From positions 293,063-357,062 of the forward strand of contig NZ_AWFZ01000050.1 in assembly GCF_000463155.2 (NCBI RefSeq): 64,000 nucleotides of DNA. Direction: 5' to 3'. The DNA is from Siccibacter turicensis LMG 23730 (GTDB lineage: Bacteria; Pseudomonadota; Gammaproteobacteria; Enterobacterales; Enterobacteriaceae). Positions 10,401-19,488 of the stretch are shown piece by piece. Under the pieces are notes generated by a model. That model worked only from the letters and a program-made list of their open reading frames with translations. It made no database searches and was not told the origin of the DNA. How positions within the stretch are numbered: the stretch's first letter is position 1; every line of letters starts with the position of its first letter. Made by a program: the position numbers and the translations under genes.

Positions 10401-10790
10401 ATCAACTGGTCGCTGTCCGATTCGGTCACGCGTGTGGTGCTGACCGTGCCGGCGCCAACCAACGCCAGCAGCGAAGAGGTCACCCAGATCCTCTACACCG
10501 CCGCCGAGCGCTGTTCGCTGGTGATCGATAACCCGCCGCCGGAAGTATTCCTGGTGGATTTGCAGCAGGGTATTCAGCTGTTTGAGCTGCGTATCTATGC
10601 GGCAGAGATGGTGCACCGTATGCCGCTGCGTCATGAGATCCACCAGCTGATACTGGCCGGCTTCCGCGAGCACGGTATCGACCTGCCGTTCCCGCCGTTC
10701 CAGATGCGGCTGGAAACGCTGGATGCGAAGGCCGCCGGCAATACGCTGAGCAGCGCCGGACGCGGAAAACGCGCGCCGGGAACCCTGTAA
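7455..10790 (+). CDS. mscM: miniconductance mechanosensitive channel MscM
   Basis: 1111 aa, against 1107 in E. coli MscM (YjeP), with similarity throughout. It has a GTG start and a cleavable signal peptide (about residues 1-20), then a glutamine-rich coiled-coil periplasmic domain to about 460. Eleven or so membrane segments follow, and then the MscS core with the glycine/alanine-rich pore helix (AALGVGLGFGLQE) and a cytoplasmic beta and alpha/beta cap. It opens on hypo-osmotic shock. The psd-mscM pairing is conserved. Confidence 0.95.
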   Translation: MRLIITVLMAWCLSLGAHAASAPDAKQIAQELEQAKAAKNQPDQAETVEALQSALNALEEQKASLERASQYQQVIDNFPRLSQTLRMQLNNLRDEPKKVPSGMTTDRLNQEILQVSSQLLEKSRQAQQEQERTREINDSLSQLPQQQTDARRQLNEIERRAGSQPATSTPLSQAQNLGLQAESARLKALVDELELAQLSANNRQELSRLRGELAQKQSEQLDAWLQALRNQVNNQRQQEAERALESTELLAENSADLPPALMDQFKVNRELSQALNQQAQRMDLVASQQRQASSQTLQVRQALNTLREQSQWLGVSNLLGEALRAQVARLPEMPKPQQLDTEMAQLRVHRMRYEDLLSKQPQLRQIRQADGSDLSAEQNRILEAQLRTQRELLNSLLQGGDTLILELTKLKVANSQLEDALKEVNEATHRYLFWTSDVSPLTLSWPVDIVQDLRRLISLDTFSQLGKASVMMLTSKETLLPLFGALALVGFSIYSRRHFTAFLTRSSEKVGKVTQDHFWLTIRTVFWSILVASPLPVLWATLGYGLREAWPWPIAVAVGDGVTATVPLLWVVMICAAFARPNGLFVAHFGWPRNRVARAMRYYLMSIGLIVPLIMALIMFDNLNDREFSSTLGRLCFILICGALALVTLSLKRAGIPLYLDKEGNGDNMVNSMLWNLLMSAPLLAILASLVGYLATAQALLARLETSVAIWFLLLVVYHIIRRWMLIQRRRLAFDRAKHRRAEILAQRARGEEEPPHTLSTEGALEVEASELDLDTISAQSLRLVRSILMLIALLSVIVLWSEIHSAFGFLENIKLWDVSSTVQGVESLEPITLGAVFIAILVLIITLQLVRNLPALLELALLQHLELTPGTGYAITTITKYLLMLVGGLMGFSLIGIEWSKLQWLVAALGVGLGFGLQEIFANFISGLIILFEKPIRIGDTVTIRDLTGSVTKINTRATTISDWDRKEIIVPNKAFITEQFINWSLSDSVTRVVLTVPAPTNASSEEVTQILYTAAERCSLVIDNPPPEVFLVDLQQGIQLFELRIYAAEMVHRMPLRHEIHQLILAGFREHGIDLPFPPFQMRLETLDAKAAGNTLSSAGRGKRAPGTL

Positions 10791-10797
10791 CCCCCAT

Positions 10798-10830
10798 AAA
10801 AAAAGGAGCCTCACGGCTCCTTTTTCTTTT
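10798..10830. terminator. bidirectional terminator, mscM/epmA
   Basis: GGAGCC, TCAC and GGCTCC are flanked by seven A and five T. It lies between convergent genes. Confidence 0.85.
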
Positions 10831-10847
10831 CTGCTGTTAGCGTCACG

Positions 10848-11825
10848 CTACGCCCGGTCAACCGGGAAAGCAATAACGTCGGCGAGGCTGTCTGCACCCA
10901 GAGCCAGCATGATCAGGCGGTCAACGCCCAGCGCCACGCCGGAGCAGTCCGGCAGGCCCGCTTTTAATGCCTCAAGCAGGTTGTAATCCACCGGTTGCTG
11001 CACCAGGCCGCGCGCCGCGCGTTTGCGGTTGTCCTGCTCAAAGCGCTGCTGCTGCTCACGGGCATCGGTCAGCTCGTGGAAGCCGTTCGCCAGCTCAATG
11101 CCCTTGAAGTACACCTCGAAGCGCTCTGCCACGCGGTGATCTTCGGTGCTGATCTGTGCCAGCGCCGCCTGGCTTGCCGGGAAGTGATAGATAAACGCCG
11201 GGCGCTCTTTACCGATATGCGGCTCCACGCCGACGCTGAACAGCAGCTGCAACAGCGTATCGCGATCCTCTTCGGTGTCGGCGATATTGCTGAGATCGAG
11301 CTTCGCCGCCACTTCGCGCAGCTGCGCTTTGTCCGCTGACAGCGGGTCAATCTCCAGATGACGCAGGAACGCCTGCTGATAGGAGAAGAAGTCTGCCGCG
11401 CTGCACTCGAGCACCTGCTGTAACAGGTCGTCGACCTCGTTCATCAGGCGGTACATGTCGTAGTGCGGGCGGTACCACTCCAGCATGGTGAATTCCGGGT
11501 TGTGATGACGCCCCATCTCTTCATTGCGAAAGCTGCGGCACAGCTGGAAGACCGGGCCACAGCCCGCCGCCAGCAGGCGCTTCATGTGGTATTCGGGGCT
11601 GGTCATCAGGTAAAGGTTCATTCCTTCAGAGTGACCCGGCCCTACGAAACGGGTTTCAAACGGGAACAGATGAATGTCGGTTACCGTTGCCTGGCTCATG
11701 CAGGGGGTTTCCACCTCCAGAACGCCGCGATCGGTGAAGAAGCGGCGGATCTCGGTCATGACGGCGGCGCGTTTCAGTAAGTTAGGAATGGATGCGCTTG
11801 GCTGCCAGGTGGCCGTCTCGCTCAT
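10848..11825 (-). CDS. epmA: EF-P--(R)-beta-lysine ligase EpmA
   Basis: Truncated class II lysyl-tRNA synthetase paralogue that ligates beta-lysine to lysine 34 of EF-P. 325 aa, as in E. coli. The start [16 protein letters not shown] is preceded by GGAGAATT; 24 extra in-frame codons upstream are unconserved. Class II motif 2 ([20 protein letters not shown]) and motif 3 ([16 protein letters not shown]) are visible, and there is no tRNA anticodon-binding domain. Its partners efp and epmB lie about 6 kb away in the same window. Confidence 0.95.
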   Translation of the reverse strand: MSETATWQPSASIPNLLKRAAVMTEIRRFFTDRGVLEVETPCMSQATVTDIHLFPFETRFVGPGHSEGMNLYLMTSPEYHMKRLLAAGCGPVFQLCRSFRNEEMGRHHNPEFTMLEWYRPHYDMYRLMNEVDDLLQQVLECSAADFFSYQQAFLRHLEIDPLSADKAQLREVAAKLDLSNIADTEEDRDTLLQLLFSVGVEPHIGKERPAFIYHFPASQAALAQISTEDHRVAERFEVYFKGIELANGFHELTDAREQQQRFEQDNRKRAARGLVQQPVDYNLLEALKAGLPDCSGVALGVDRLIMLALGADSLADVIAFPVDRA

Positions 11826-11987
11826 GGGGAATTCTCCAAAGTCAAACAAGGGCAGGAAGTCTACTCGGAAGGCGTCAGCGAGACAAATTTTGCACAATAT
11901 TTTTTCCGCGCCCCCCTGTCAAAAGCCCCGTCCAGCGTGCCTTTTTCAGGGTTACGCCGATGATTTGCACCAAAGAAGAGCAAAAAA

Positions 11988-12001
11988 ATCGAACGCGTCA
12001 A
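11988..12001 (+). promoter_or_regulatory. FNR site of the frd promoter
   Basis: ATCGAACGCGTCAA is a degenerate FNR palindrome at the same position and with the same surroundings as the E. coli frd site. With TATACT at 12,024-12,029 and a start near 12,036, its centre lies at -41.5. Anaerobic activation of frdABCD is expected. Confidence 0.65.
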
Positions 12002-12115
12002 ATTTCCCTCAAAATCCTATGGTTATACTTTGCTACCTATAAAGGAGCAGGAATCGCGTCGTGCGCATGCCCGGCTGGATGGTGCGGCGTCCATACACTT
12101 ACCAGGAGGAATGTC

Positions 12116-13906
12116 GTGCATACTTTTCACGCCGATATTGCAGTGATTGGGGCAGGCGGTGCCGGATTACGCGCCGCCATCGCCGCGGCGCAGGCTAACC
12201 CTGACGCTAAAATCGCTTTGATTTCAAAAGTCTATCCAATGCGCAGCCACACCGTTGCCGCTGAAGGCGGCTCTGCCGCGGTGACGCAGGATCACGACAG
12301 CTTCGACTACCATTTCCATGATACGGTCTCCGGCGGCGACTGGCTGTGCGAGCAGGATGTTGTGGACTATTTCGTTCACCACTGCCCCACCGAAATGACG
12401 CAGCTTGAGCTGTGGGGCTGCCCGTGGAGCCGCCGTGAGGATGGCTCCGTCAACGTCCGCCGCTTTGGCGGCATGAAAATCGAACGCACCTGGTTTGCCG
12501 CAGACAAAACCGGCTTCCATATGCTGCACACGCTGTTCCAGACCTCTCTGCAGTTCCCACAGATCCAGCGCTTCGACGAGCATTTCGTGCTCGATATTCT
12601 GGTGGATGACGGCCACGCCCGCGGGCTGGTGGCGATCAACATGATGGAAGGCACGCTGGTGCAGATCCGCGCCAATGCGGTGGTGATGGCGACCGGCGGA
12701 GCGGGCCGCGTCTACCGCTATAACACCAACGGCGGAATCGTCACCGGCGACGGCATGGGCATGGCGCTGCGCCACGGCGTTCCGCTGCGTGACATGGAGT
12801 TTGTGCAGTATCACCCCACCGGTCTGCCCGGCTCCGGCATCCTGATGACCGAAGGCTGCCGCGGCGAGGGCGGGATTCTGGTCAATAAAGACGGCTACCG
12901 CTACCTCCAGGACTACGGCATGGGGCCGGAAACGCCGCTCGGCGAGCCGAAAAACAAATACATGGAGCTGGGGCCGCGCGACAAGGTTTCCCAGGCGTTC
13001 TGGCACGAGTGGCGTAAAGGCCGCACCGTCGCCACGCCGCGCGGCGATGTGGTCTATCTCGACCTGCGCCATCTCGGCGAGAAAAAGCTGCTTGAGCGGT
13101 TGCCGTTTATCTGCGAGCTGGCGAAGGCCTACGTCGGGGTCGATCCGGTAAAAGAGCCGATTCCGGTGCGCCCCACTGCGCACTACACCATGGGCGGGAT
13201 TGAAACAGACGCCCGGTGTGAAACCCGTCTCCAGGGGCTGTTCGCGGTGGGCGAGTGCTCCTCCGTCGGGCTGCACGGCGCCAACCGTCTCGGCTCCAAC
13301 TCCCTCGCGGAGCTGGTAGTGTTTGGCCGGCTGGCCGGGGAGCAAGCCATGGCGCGCGCGGCAACCGCCACGCCTGCCAACGATGCGGCGCTCAATGCTC
13401 AGGCCGCCGACGTCGAGCAGCGACTGCACGCTCTGGCAAACCAGCAGGGCACCGAGAGCTGGTCGAAAATCCGGGATGAAATGGGGATGTCGATGGAGGA
13501 AGGTTGCGGCATCTACCGCACGCCGGAGCTGATGCAGAGCACCATCGATAAGCTTGCCGAATTGCAGGAGCGCATTACGCGCGTACGCATTACGGATACG
13601 TCCAGCGTGTTTAATACCGAACTGCTTTACACCATTGAGCTGGCGCACGGCCTGAACGTTGCCGAGTGCATGGCGCATTCGGCCATGGCGCGTAAAGAGT
13701 CGCGCGGCGCCCATCAGCGGCTGGACGACGGCTGCACCGAGCGTGACGATGTGAATTTCCTCAAGCACACCCTCGCTTTCCGTGAGGCCGATGGCACCAC
13801 GCGCCTGGAATACAGCGATGTGAAGATTACCACTCTGCCTCCGGCAAAACGCGTTTACGGTGCAGAATCCGAAGCAGCAGAGCAGAAGGAGACGACGAAT
13901 GGCTGA
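12116..13906 (+). CDS. frdA: fumarate reductase flavoprotein subunit FrdA
   Basis: Catalytic subunit of the quinol:fumarate reductase that ends anaerobic respiration on fumarate. The start is the GTG at 12,116 after GGAGGAAT, as in E. coli; upstream codons in frame run through the promoter. The dinucleotide-binding [10 protein letters not shown] motif is near the N-terminus. H45 in [11 protein letters not shown] is the covalent FAD histidine, and HPTGLPGSG and [10 protein letters not shown] are active-site segments. 596 aa. Its last codons overlap frdB by 8 bp. Confidence 0.97.
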   Translation: MHTFHADIAVIGAGGAGLRAAIAAAQANPDAKIALISKVYPMRSHTVAAEGGSAAVTQDHDSFDYHFHDTVSGGDWLCEQDVVDYFVHHCPTEMTQLELWGCPWSRREDGSVNVRRFGGMKIERTWFAADKTGFHMLHTLFQTSLQFPQIQRFDEHFVLDILVDDGHARGLVAINMMEGTLVQIRANAVVMATGGAGRVYRYNTNGGIVTGDGMGMALRHGVPLRDMEFVQYHPTGLPGSGILMTEGCRGEGGILVNKDGYRYLQDYGMGPETPLGEPKNKYMELGPRDKVSQAFWHEWRKGRTVATPRGDVVYLDLRHLGEKKLLERLPFICELAKAYVGVDPVKEPIPVRPTAHYTMGGIETDARCETRLQGLFAVGECSSVGLHGANRLGSNSLAELVVFGRLAGEQAMARAATATPANDAALNAQAADVEQRLHALANQQGTESWSKIRDEMGMSMEEGCGIYRTPELMQSTIDKLAELQERITRVRITDTSSVFNTELLYTIELAHGLNVAECMAHSAMARKESRGAHQRLDDGCTERDDVNFLKHTLAFREADGTTRLEYSDVKITTLPPAKRVYGAESEAAEQKETTNG

Positions 13907-14645
13907 GATGAAAAGCATGAAAATCGAAGTGGTGCGCTATAACCCGGAAAAGGACGACGCCCCGCACAGCGCATTCTACGACGTTCCCTGGGATGAGCAG
14001 ACCTCGCTGCTGGATGCGCTGGGGTACATCAAAGATAACCTTGCCCCAGACCTGAGCTACCGCTGGTCGTGCCGCATGGCAATCTGCGGCTCTTGCGGCA
14101 TGATGGTCAACGGCGTGCCGAAGCTGGCCTGCAAAACCTTCCTTCGCGAGTACACCCAGGGCATTAAAGTGGAGGCGCTGGCGAACTTCCCCATTGAGCG
14201 CGATCTGGTGGTCGACATGACGCACTTTATCGAAAGCCTGGAGGCGATTAAGCCGTACATCATCGGCAACAACCGCACGCCGGATCAGGGGCCGAACCGG
14301 CAAACCCCGGCGCAGATGGCGAAATACCATCAGTTCTCCGGCTGTATCAACTGCGGCCTGTGCTACGCCGCCTGCCCGCAGTTTGGTCTGAACCCGGAGT
14401 TCATCGGCCCGGCGGCCATCACCCTGGCGCACCGCTATAACCTCGACAGCCGCGACGGCGGTAAGAAAGCACGCATGCCGCAGCTTAACGGGCAGAACGG
14501 GGTGTGGACCTGCACCTTCGTTGGCTACTGCTCCCAGGTGTGCCCGAAACATGTCGATCCGGCCGCCGCCATTCAGCAAGGAAAAGTGGAAAGCTCGAAG
14601 GATTTTCTTATCGCGACCCTGAAACCTGACGCAAGGAGCGCATAA
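13899..14645 (+). CDS. frdB: fumarate reductase iron-sulfur subunit FrdB
   Basis: Electron-transfer subunit with three clusters. The [2Fe-2S] ligands lie in [14 protein letters not shown] and KLAC, the [4Fe-4S] ligands in [12 protein letters not shown], and the [3Fe-4S] ligands in [11 protein letters not shown]. The start [16 protein letters not shown] overlaps the end of frdA, which suggests translational coupling. 248 aa, slightly longer than the E. coli protein at the C-terminus. Confidence 0.97.
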   Translation: MAEMKSMKIEVVRYNPEKDDAPHSAFYDVPWDEQTSLLDALGYIKDNLAPDLSYRWSCRMAICGSCGMMVNGVPKLACKTFLREYTQGIKVEALANFPIERDLVVDMTHFIESLEAIKPYIIGNNRTPDQGPNRQTPAQMAKYHQFSGCINCGLCYAACPQFGLNPEFIGPAAITLAHRYNLDSRDGGKKARMPQLNGQNGVWTCTFVGYCSQVCPKHVDPAAAIQQGKVESSKDFLIATLKPDARSA

Positions 14646-14647
14646 CG

Positions 14648-15043
14648 ATGACCACGAAACGTAAACCCTATATTCAGCCCATGACGCCCACCTGGTGGAA
14701 GCGCCTGCCCTTCTACCGGTTTTATATGCTGCGCGAAGGCACGGCGGTGCCAGCGGTTTGGTTCAGCATCGTGCTGCTCTATGGGCTGTTCGCGCTGAAG
14801 CACGGCCCGGAGAGCTGGAGCGGATTTATCAGCTTTTTGCAGAATCCCGTCGTGCTGCTGATTAACCTGCTGAGCCTGGCCGCAGCGCTACTGCATACCA
14901 AAACCTGGTTCGAGCTGGCCCCTAAAGCCGCCATTGTGGTTATCAAAGGCGAAAAAATGGGACCGGAGCCGGTAATCAAAGGCTTATGGGCCGTCACGCT
15001 GGTGGTGACGATTGTTATTCTCGGCGTTGCGCTGTTCTGGTGA
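14648..15043 (+). CDS. frdC: fumarate reductase membrane anchor FrdC
   Basis: 131 aa with three predicted membrane helices. It anchors FrdAB to the inner membrane and helps form the menaquinol sites. It starts 2 bp after the frdB stop. The length and the N-terminal [16 protein letters not shown] match the E. coli protein. Confidence 0.95.
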   Translation: MTTKRKPYIQPMTPTWWKRLPFYRFYMLREGTAVPAVWFSIVLLYGLFALKHGPESWSGFISFLQNPVVLLINLLSLAAALLHTKTWFELAPKAAIVVIKGEKMGPEPVIKGLWAVTLVVTIVILGVALFW

Positions 15044-15053
15044 GGAAACCACG

Positions 15054-15413
15054 ATGATTAATCCCATTCCAAAACGTTCTGACGAGCCGCTGTTCTGGGG
15101 CCTGTTTGGCGCAGGCGGCATGTGGAGCGCGATTGTCGCGCCGGTGATGATCCTGCTGGTCGGCATCCTGCTGCCGCTGGGCCTCGGGCCGGACGGGGCG
15201 TTCAGCTATGAACGCATCCTGGCGTTCGCCCAAAGCATCCCTGGCCGCCTGTTTATCTTTTTGATGATTGCGCTGCCGCTGTGGTGCGGGCTGCACCGGA
15301 TACACCATGCCATGCATGACCTGAAAATCCACGTTCCGGCCGGGAAATGGGTGTTCTATGGCCTGGCGGCAATCCTGAGCATCGTTACGCTTGTCGGTGT
15401 GCTGACGGTATAA
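15054..15413 (+). CDS. frdD: fumarate reductase membrane anchor FrdD
   Basis: 119 aa with three membrane helices, the partner anchor of FrdC. The start is [12 protein letters not shown], 10 bp after frdC and preceded by TGAGGAAA. The histidine-rich [14 protein letters not shown] segment lies before the last helix. It is the last gene of the operon. Confidence 0.95.
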   Translation: MINPIPKRSDEPLFWGLFGAGGMWSAIVAPVMILLVGILLPLGLGPDGAFSYERILAFAQSIPGRLFIFLMIALPLWCGLHRIHHAMHDLKIHVPAGKWVFYGLAAILSIVTLVGVLTV

Positions 15414-15421
15414 CCTCTCCA

Positions 15422-15444
15422 GGGCCTGCCGCACCGGCAGGCCC
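15422..15444 (+). terminator. frd operon terminator
   Basis: GGGCCTGCC and GGCAGGCCC form a strong hairpin just after frdD, with only a weak T-rich tail. In E. coli the matching hairpin is the ampC attenuator, but here blc follows directly. Confidence 0.65.
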
Positions 15445-15514
15445 CTTCGCTTATTTCACGCAAAATCCTCTGCTTCTTCTACACTTAGCATAAAAATCCC
15501 GGAGGAAAGTCGTG

Positions 15515-16048
15515 ATGAGAATCCTGCCTGTTGTTGCTGCCGTGACCGCTGCGTTACTGGTGGTATCCTGTAGTTCCCCTACCCCGCCGCGCGGCGTAAC
15601 GGTGGTGGAAAACTTCAACACAACCCGCTATCTGGGAACCTGGTATGAAATTGCCCGTCTGGATCATCGCTTTGAGCGGGGTCTGGAGCGCGTGACGGCG
15701 ACTTACAGCCTGCGCGACGATGGCGGCCTGAAGGTGATTAACCGCGGCTACAATCCGGATCGCGGCATGTGGCAGCAGAGTGAAGGGAAAGCCTACTTTA
15801 CCGGGGATAAATCCCGTGCGTCGCTGAAGGTGTCGTTCTTCGGGCCGTTCTATGGCGGCTATAACGTGATTGCGCTGGATGAGGATTACCAGAACGCGCT
15901 GATCTGCGGTCCGAATCGCGATTATCTGTGGATCCTCTCCCGCAACCCGACGATAACGCCGGAAGTGAAACAGAAGATGCTTGATATCGCGACCCGGAAC
16001 GGTTTTGAGGTGAATAAACTTATCTGGGTGAAGCAGACCCCGCGTTAA
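15515..16048 (+). CDS. blc: outer membrane lipocalin Blc
   Basis: 177-aa lipoprotein. The signal peptide ends in LLVVSC with the lipidated cysteine at C19. The lipocalin signature [18 protein letters not shown] is followed by eight beta strands ending in the conserved arginine region. It binds lysophospholipids at the outer membrane and is stress-induced in E. coli. I chose the ATG at 15,515 over the GTG one codon earlier for spacing to GGAGGAAA. The stop codon overlaps the stop of gdx on the other strand. Confidence 0.93.
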   Translation: MRILPVVAAVTAALLVVSCSSPTPPRGVTVVENFNTTRYLGTWYEIARLDHRFERGLERVTATYSLRDDGGLKVINRGYNPDRGMWQQSEGKAYFTGDKSRASLKVSFFGPFYGGYNVIALDEDYQNALICGPNRDYLWILSRNPTITPEVKQKMLDIATRNGFEVNKLIWVKQTPR

Positions 16049-16362
16049 TGGGTGCTTATTTTCAGCCCGATAATACCCGCCACGATGAGCAGCAGACTGA
16101 CGATGCGCGCCGCGCTGGCGGACTCACCCAGCAGTACAATCCCGGTAATGGCAGCGCCTACCGCGCCTATGCCCGTCCAGACGGCATAGGCGGTGCCGGT
16201 GGGCAGCGTCTTCATTGACCACGACAGCAGCACAATACTGACAACCATCGCCGTTATCGTCATGATACTCGGCGCAAGGCGGGTAAAACCGTGGGTATAT
16301 TTCAGGCCGACCGCCCATACCACTTCAAGCAGACCAGCAATAACAAGCACTAACCAGGCCAT
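16045..16362 (-). CDS. gdx: guanidinium exporter Gdx (SugE)
   Basis: 105-aa small multidrug resistance protein with four membrane helices, the conserved glutamate E13 in [11 protein letters not shown], and the Gdx-type [14 protein letters not shown] loop. It exports guanidinium in exchange for protons. The start [10 protein letters not shown] is chosen because the upstream codons overlap the riboswitch hairpins and a ribosome site (GGGAG) lies just before it. Confidence 0.94.
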   Translation of the reverse strand: MAWLVLVIAGLLEVVWAVGLKYTHGFTRLAPSIMTITAMVVSIVLLSWSMKTLPTGTAYAVWTGIGAVGAAITGIVLLGESASAARIVSLLLIVAGIIGLKISTH

Positions 16363-16380
16363 AACAGGCTCCCTTTTTGA

Positions 16381-16430
16381 GATGGGGCCGTCCCCGGAGT
16401 GATGACGCGCATACGGGTCGTCCCGCATGG
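16381..16430 (-). promoter_or_regulatory. guanidine-II riboswitch (mini-ykkC)
   Basis: Two small GC hairpins stand one after the other in the gdx leader: CGGG-ACGA-CCCG (16,414-16,425) and GGGG-ACGG-CCCC (16,384-16,395). Each has the ACGR tetraloop that defines the guanidine-II class. The second lies just upstream of the ribosome site, which suits control of translation initiation. The gene behind it encodes a guanidinium exporter. Confidence 0.92.
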
Positions 16431-16642
16431 CCTTAAGATAAGCGAGGGCTATGATCGGCACTTAACTGGCCACGTTCAACCCTTTTTTCTTATCTTTACC
16501 GGTCAATAAACTCTAAAAGCCGGAAATAGCGGCAGTTGTCTGTTTAGATCAAGGCTTCAACTGGTCAGATATCTTTCTATCATGATGCGTTTCCTTCGTC
16601 CGGGAAACGGGGTATGTATCTTTCCTGAACGCGAAGCAGACC

Positions 16643-17251
16643 ATGTATAAAATATTAGTGATTGACCGTTGTCACTTCAGCCGCAACGGCTTGAAAGAGT
16701 GGCTCAATCATCCCGACTACTTTACCGCATCCTTTTCCGTCACCGGTATCGACAACCTGCTCCACGCCCGTGAGCATATTCTGCAGTGGCAGCCCAATAT
16801 GGTGATTGCTGATTTCTACAGCTTTATGGGCGAACTGCACCACATTCAGCAGCTGTCGTCGATTTTCGCCGCCTGCGGGAATACCACGCGTCTGATTCTG
16901 CTGCAGAGCGGGCACGCGGCGGTGCTTGATGACTACTGTGCGATGCAAAACAGCTGGCGCTCGGTCGAGAAATCGCTGTCGCTGCAGGGGCTGCGCACGC
17001 TGATTCAGGAGGCGCTGGTGTCTCGTCCGCCGTTTGGCGAGCCAAAGCCGGTCACGCCGCTGCTCACGCTGCGTGAAGAGCGCGTGCTGTCGTTGTGGAG
17101 CGAAGGGACAAGTAACGAAGTTATTGCGGCCGCGATGCGCATTACCGTCAAAACGGTGTACACCTACAAACGCAACATTCGCATGAAGCTGGGCGCGGAC
17201 AATCGTTTTTCACTGTTTCTGGCGTTGCCGGAGACGATGGCAGCAGGTTGA
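16643..17251 (+). CDS. LuxR-family regulator next to the entericidin genes (EcnR-like)
   Basis: 202 aa. The N-terminal half (MYKILVIDRCHFSRNGLKEWL onward) looks like a receiver domain that lacks the usual acidic cluster. The C-terminus is a LuxR helix-turn-helix: LTLREERVLSLWSEG, then MRITVKTVYTYKRNIRMKLG. Position, convergent with ecnB and next to gdx, suggests the EcnR regulator described near entericidin genes in Citrobacter; the name is given from memory. E. coli K-12 has no clear counterpart here. Target genes are not shown by the sequence. Confidence 0.7.
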   Translation: MYKILVIDRCHFSRNGLKEWLNHPDYFTASFSVTGIDNLLHAREHILQWQPNMVIADFYSFMGELHHIQQLSSIFAACGNTTRLILLQSGHAAVLDDYCAMQNSWRSVEKSLSLQGLRTLIQEALVSRPPFGEPKPVTPLLTLREERVLSLWSEGTSNEVIAAAMRITVKTVYTYKRNIRMKLGADNRFSLFLALPETMAAG

Positions 17252-17262
17252 GCGGGGAATAG

Positions 17263-17286
17263 CGGTACGGCCAGACAGCCGTACCG
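17263..17286. terminator. hairpin between ecnR-like gene and ecnB
   Basis: CGGTACGGC and GCCGTACCG form a perfect 9-bp stem with a 6-nt loop between convergent genes. It has no strong T-run, so termination efficiency is uncertain. Confidence 0.5.
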
Positions 17287-17298
17287 ATCGGAACAGGC

Positions 17299-17445
17299 TT
17301 ACTGGGACGCTTTGGTTGCTGCGCCGGAAATCGCGCTGCCGCCATCCTGAATATCTTCACCCACGCCGCGGGTGGTATTACAGGCAGTCAGTAAAGATGA
17401 CAGCACCAGTACAGAAAAGAACGTCGCAATTGCTTTCTTCAACAT
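17299..17445 (-). CDS. ecnB: entericidin B
   Basis: 48-aa membrane lipoprotein that is nearly the same as E. coli EcnB. The signal peptide ends in LLTAC with lipidated C22, followed by [14 protein letters not shown] and a short amphipathic C-terminus ([12 protein letters not shown]). In E. coli the gene is induced in stationary phase and the product is bacteriolytic, antagonised by EcnA. It starts at 17,445 and lies 105 bp downstream of ecnA. Confidence 0.92.
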   Translation of the reverse strand: MLKKAIATFFSVLVLSSLLTACNTTRGVGEDIQDGGSAISGAATKASQ

Positions 17446-17550
17446 AATATCTTCCTTTTATTGCCAAAGTTATTTTGTGTATAGCCACTTAAGCATAGAC
17501 AAAAACGCAACAGCTGCGCCAAAAGGTGAAAATTTTAAGAGAAGTGGAAA

Positions 17551-17682
17551 CTACTGCACGGCGCGCTGAATAGCACCGCCCAGATGCTGCACGTCCTGGC
17601 CAAAGCCACGCGCGGTATTGCAGCCGCTAAGCAGGGTGAGGCTAAGGAGTGAAATCAGCAGAAATGCGAACAAGCGGGACAT
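17551..17682 (-). CDS. ecnA: entericidin A
   Basis: 43-aa lipoprotein, the antidote partner of EcnB. The signal peptide ends in LLSGC with C21 as the lipidated residue, followed by the family sequence NTARGFGQD. It lies 64 bp downstream of efp. The ribosome site is weak (CCGGAA at long spacing), so low expression or coupling to the efp transcript is possible. Confidence 0.88.
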   Translation of the reverse strand: MSRLFAFLLISLLSLTLLSGCNTARGFGQDVQHLGGAIQRAVQ

Positions 17683-17746
17683 GGTTTTGCGGTTCCGGAA
17701 GTAACGGCGCGGCTGGGTGCCACGCCGTCGATATCTCAGTACGCGA

Positions 17747-18313
17747 TTACTTCACGCGGGAGACGTATTCGCCAGAGCGGGTGTCAACTTTGATGACTTC
17801 GCCAATCTGTACGAACAGTGGCACTTTAACCACGGCGCCGGTGCTCAGGGTAGCAGGCTTGCCGCCGGTACCTGCGGTATCGCCTTTCAGACCCGGATCG
17901 GTGTCTACGATTTCCAGTTCAACGAAGTTCGGCGGGGTAACCTGAATCGGGCGACCGTTCCACAGAGTCACGATGCACTCGGCCTGGTCCAGCAGCCACT
18001 TGGCGTTTTCACCGATGGCCTTCTCGTCCGCAGCCAGCTGCTCGAAGGTTTCGTTATTCATGAAGTGGTAGAACTCACCGTCGTTGTAGAGGTAAGTCAG
18101 GTTCATATCCACTACGTCTGCGCCTTCGGCAGAGTCGGTGGATTTGAAGGTTTTCTCAACGCGACCGCCGGTCAGCAGACGACGCATTTTCACGCGTGCA
18201 AACGCCTGCCCTTTACCCGGTTTTACGAACTCGCTGGATTCGATTGCGTAAGGTTCGCCTTCGAACATGATTTTAAGACCGGAACGAAAATCGTTGCTAG
18301 AATAAGTCGCCAT
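17747..18313 (-). CDS. efp: elongation factor P
   Basis: 188 aa. Three beta domains in a tRNA-like shape let it enter the ribosome and relieve stalling at polyproline stretches. Lysine 34 in VKPGKGQAF is the residue modified by EpmA and EpmB, both encoded nearby. The start is [12 protein letters not shown]; a long in-frame extension upstream runs into divergent epmB and is not coding. Confidence 0.97.
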   Translation of the reverse strand: MATYSSNDFRSGLKIMFEGEPYAIESSEFVKPGKGQAFARVKMRRLLTGGRVEKTFKSTDSAEGADVVDMNLTYLYNDGEFYHFMNNETFEQLAADEKAIGENAKWLLDQAECIVTLWNGRPIQVTPPNFVELEIVDTDPGLKGDTAGTGGKPATLSTGAVVKVPLFVQIGEVIKVDTRSGEYVSRVK

Positions 18314-18353
18314 AAAGGCCCTCGAATAGTTAACTGGTAGCTTAGCCAAAAAA

Positions 18354-19382
18354 ATGGCACACATTGTAACCCTAAATCCCCCTTCCAGAGAAGATTGGTT
18401 AGCGCAACTTGCCGATGTTATAACCGATCCTGATGAGCTCCTGCATCTTTTAAATATCGTTCCGGACGCCGGGCTGCTCGCAGGTCGTGATGCGCGTCGA
18501 CTTTTTGCGCTGCGGGTGCCCCGGGCTTTCGTCGCGCGCATGGAAAAAGGCAATCCTGACGACCCGCTGCTGCGCCAGGTATTGACCGCCCGCGAAGAGT
18601 TTATCGCCGCGCCCGGCTTCACGACCGATCCGCTGGAAGAGCAAAACAGCGTGGTGCCTGGGCTGCTGCATAAGTACCGAAATCGCGCCCTGCTGCTGGT
18701 GAAGGGCGGGTGCGCGGTGAACTGCCGCTACTGCTTCCGTCGCCACTTCCCTTATGCCGATAACCAGGGGAACAAGCGCAACTGGAAAGCGGCGCTGGAA
18801 TATATTGCCGCCCACCCTGAACTCGACGAGATCATTTTCTCCGGCGGCGACCCGCTGATGGCAAAAGATCACGAGCTGGACTGGCTCATCAGCGAGCTGG
18901 AAGCGATCCCGCACCTCAAGCGCCTGCGCATTCACAGCCGCCTGCCGATCGTGATCCCGGCGCGTATTACCGACGCGCTGGTAAGCCGTCTGGCGCGCTC
19001 ACGCCTGCAGGTGCTGCTGGTTAACCATATCAATCACGCCAACGAAATCGACGACGCGTTCCGCGCAGCCATGCAGCTGCTGCGTAATGCTGGCGTAACG
19101 CTGCTGAACCAGAGCGTACTGCTGCGCGGCGTCAACGACAGTGCGCCGGCGCTGGCCGCGTTAAGCAATGCGCTGTTCGATGCCGGGGTGATGCCCTACT
19201 ACCTGCACGTGCTGGATAAAGTGCAGGGCGCTGCGCATTTCATGGTGAGTGACGACGAAGCCAGGCGCATCGTGCGCGAGCTGCTGTCGCTGGTATCAGG
19301 TTATCTGGTGCCGAAGCTGGCGCGGGAGATTGGCGGGGAACCCAGCAAAACGCCGCTGGATTTACAGCTGCGTCAGCAGTAG
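18354..19382 (+). CDS. epmB: EF-P--lysine 2,3-aminomutase EpmB
   Basis: Radical SAM enzyme that turns (S)-alpha-lysine into (R)-beta-lysine, the substrate of EpmA. The cluster motif is [15 protein letters not shown], and the SAM motif SGGDPLM and the PLP-lysine region near the C-terminus are present. 342 aa, as in E. coli. It is divergent from efp across about 40 bp. Confidence 0.96.
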   Translation: MAHIVTLNPPSREDWLAQLADVITDPDELLHLLNIVPDAGLLAGRDARRLFALRVPRAFVARMEKGNPDDPLLRQVLTAREEFIAAPGFTTDPLEEQNSVVPGLLHKYRNRALLLVKGGCAVNCRYCFRRHFPYADNQGNKRNWKAALEYIAAHPELDEIIFSGGDPLMAKDHELDWLISELEAIPHLKRLRIHSRLPIVIPARITDALVSRLARSRLQVLLVNHINHANEIDDAFRAAMQLLRNAGVTLLNQSVLLRGVNDSAPALAALSNALFDAGVMPYYLHVLDKVQGAAHFMVSDDEARRIVRELLSLVSGYLVPKLAREIGGEPSKTPLDLQLRQQ

Positions 19383-19394
19383 CAGCCATAAAAA

Positions 19395-19421
19395 AGGTGG
19401 ATACGCATCGCTTATCCACCT
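19395..19421. terminator. terminator between epmB and yjeI
   Basis: AGGTGGATA and TATCCACCT form a stem with a loop of about 9 nt. Poly-A lies on the left and a weak T-rich stretch on the right. Confidence 0.6.
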
Positions 19422-19488
19422 CTACCGTTTCAGTCATCACGCATGCGTGTGGGCTATTCCCCGTTTCCCTCCACGGCAGGCATTCCCG

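Noticed and set aside
12224-13918. 564-codon frame antisense to frdA
   Set aside because: A by-product of GC-rich codon bias opposite a certain gene; composition (His/Arg rich) is that of a shadow frame.
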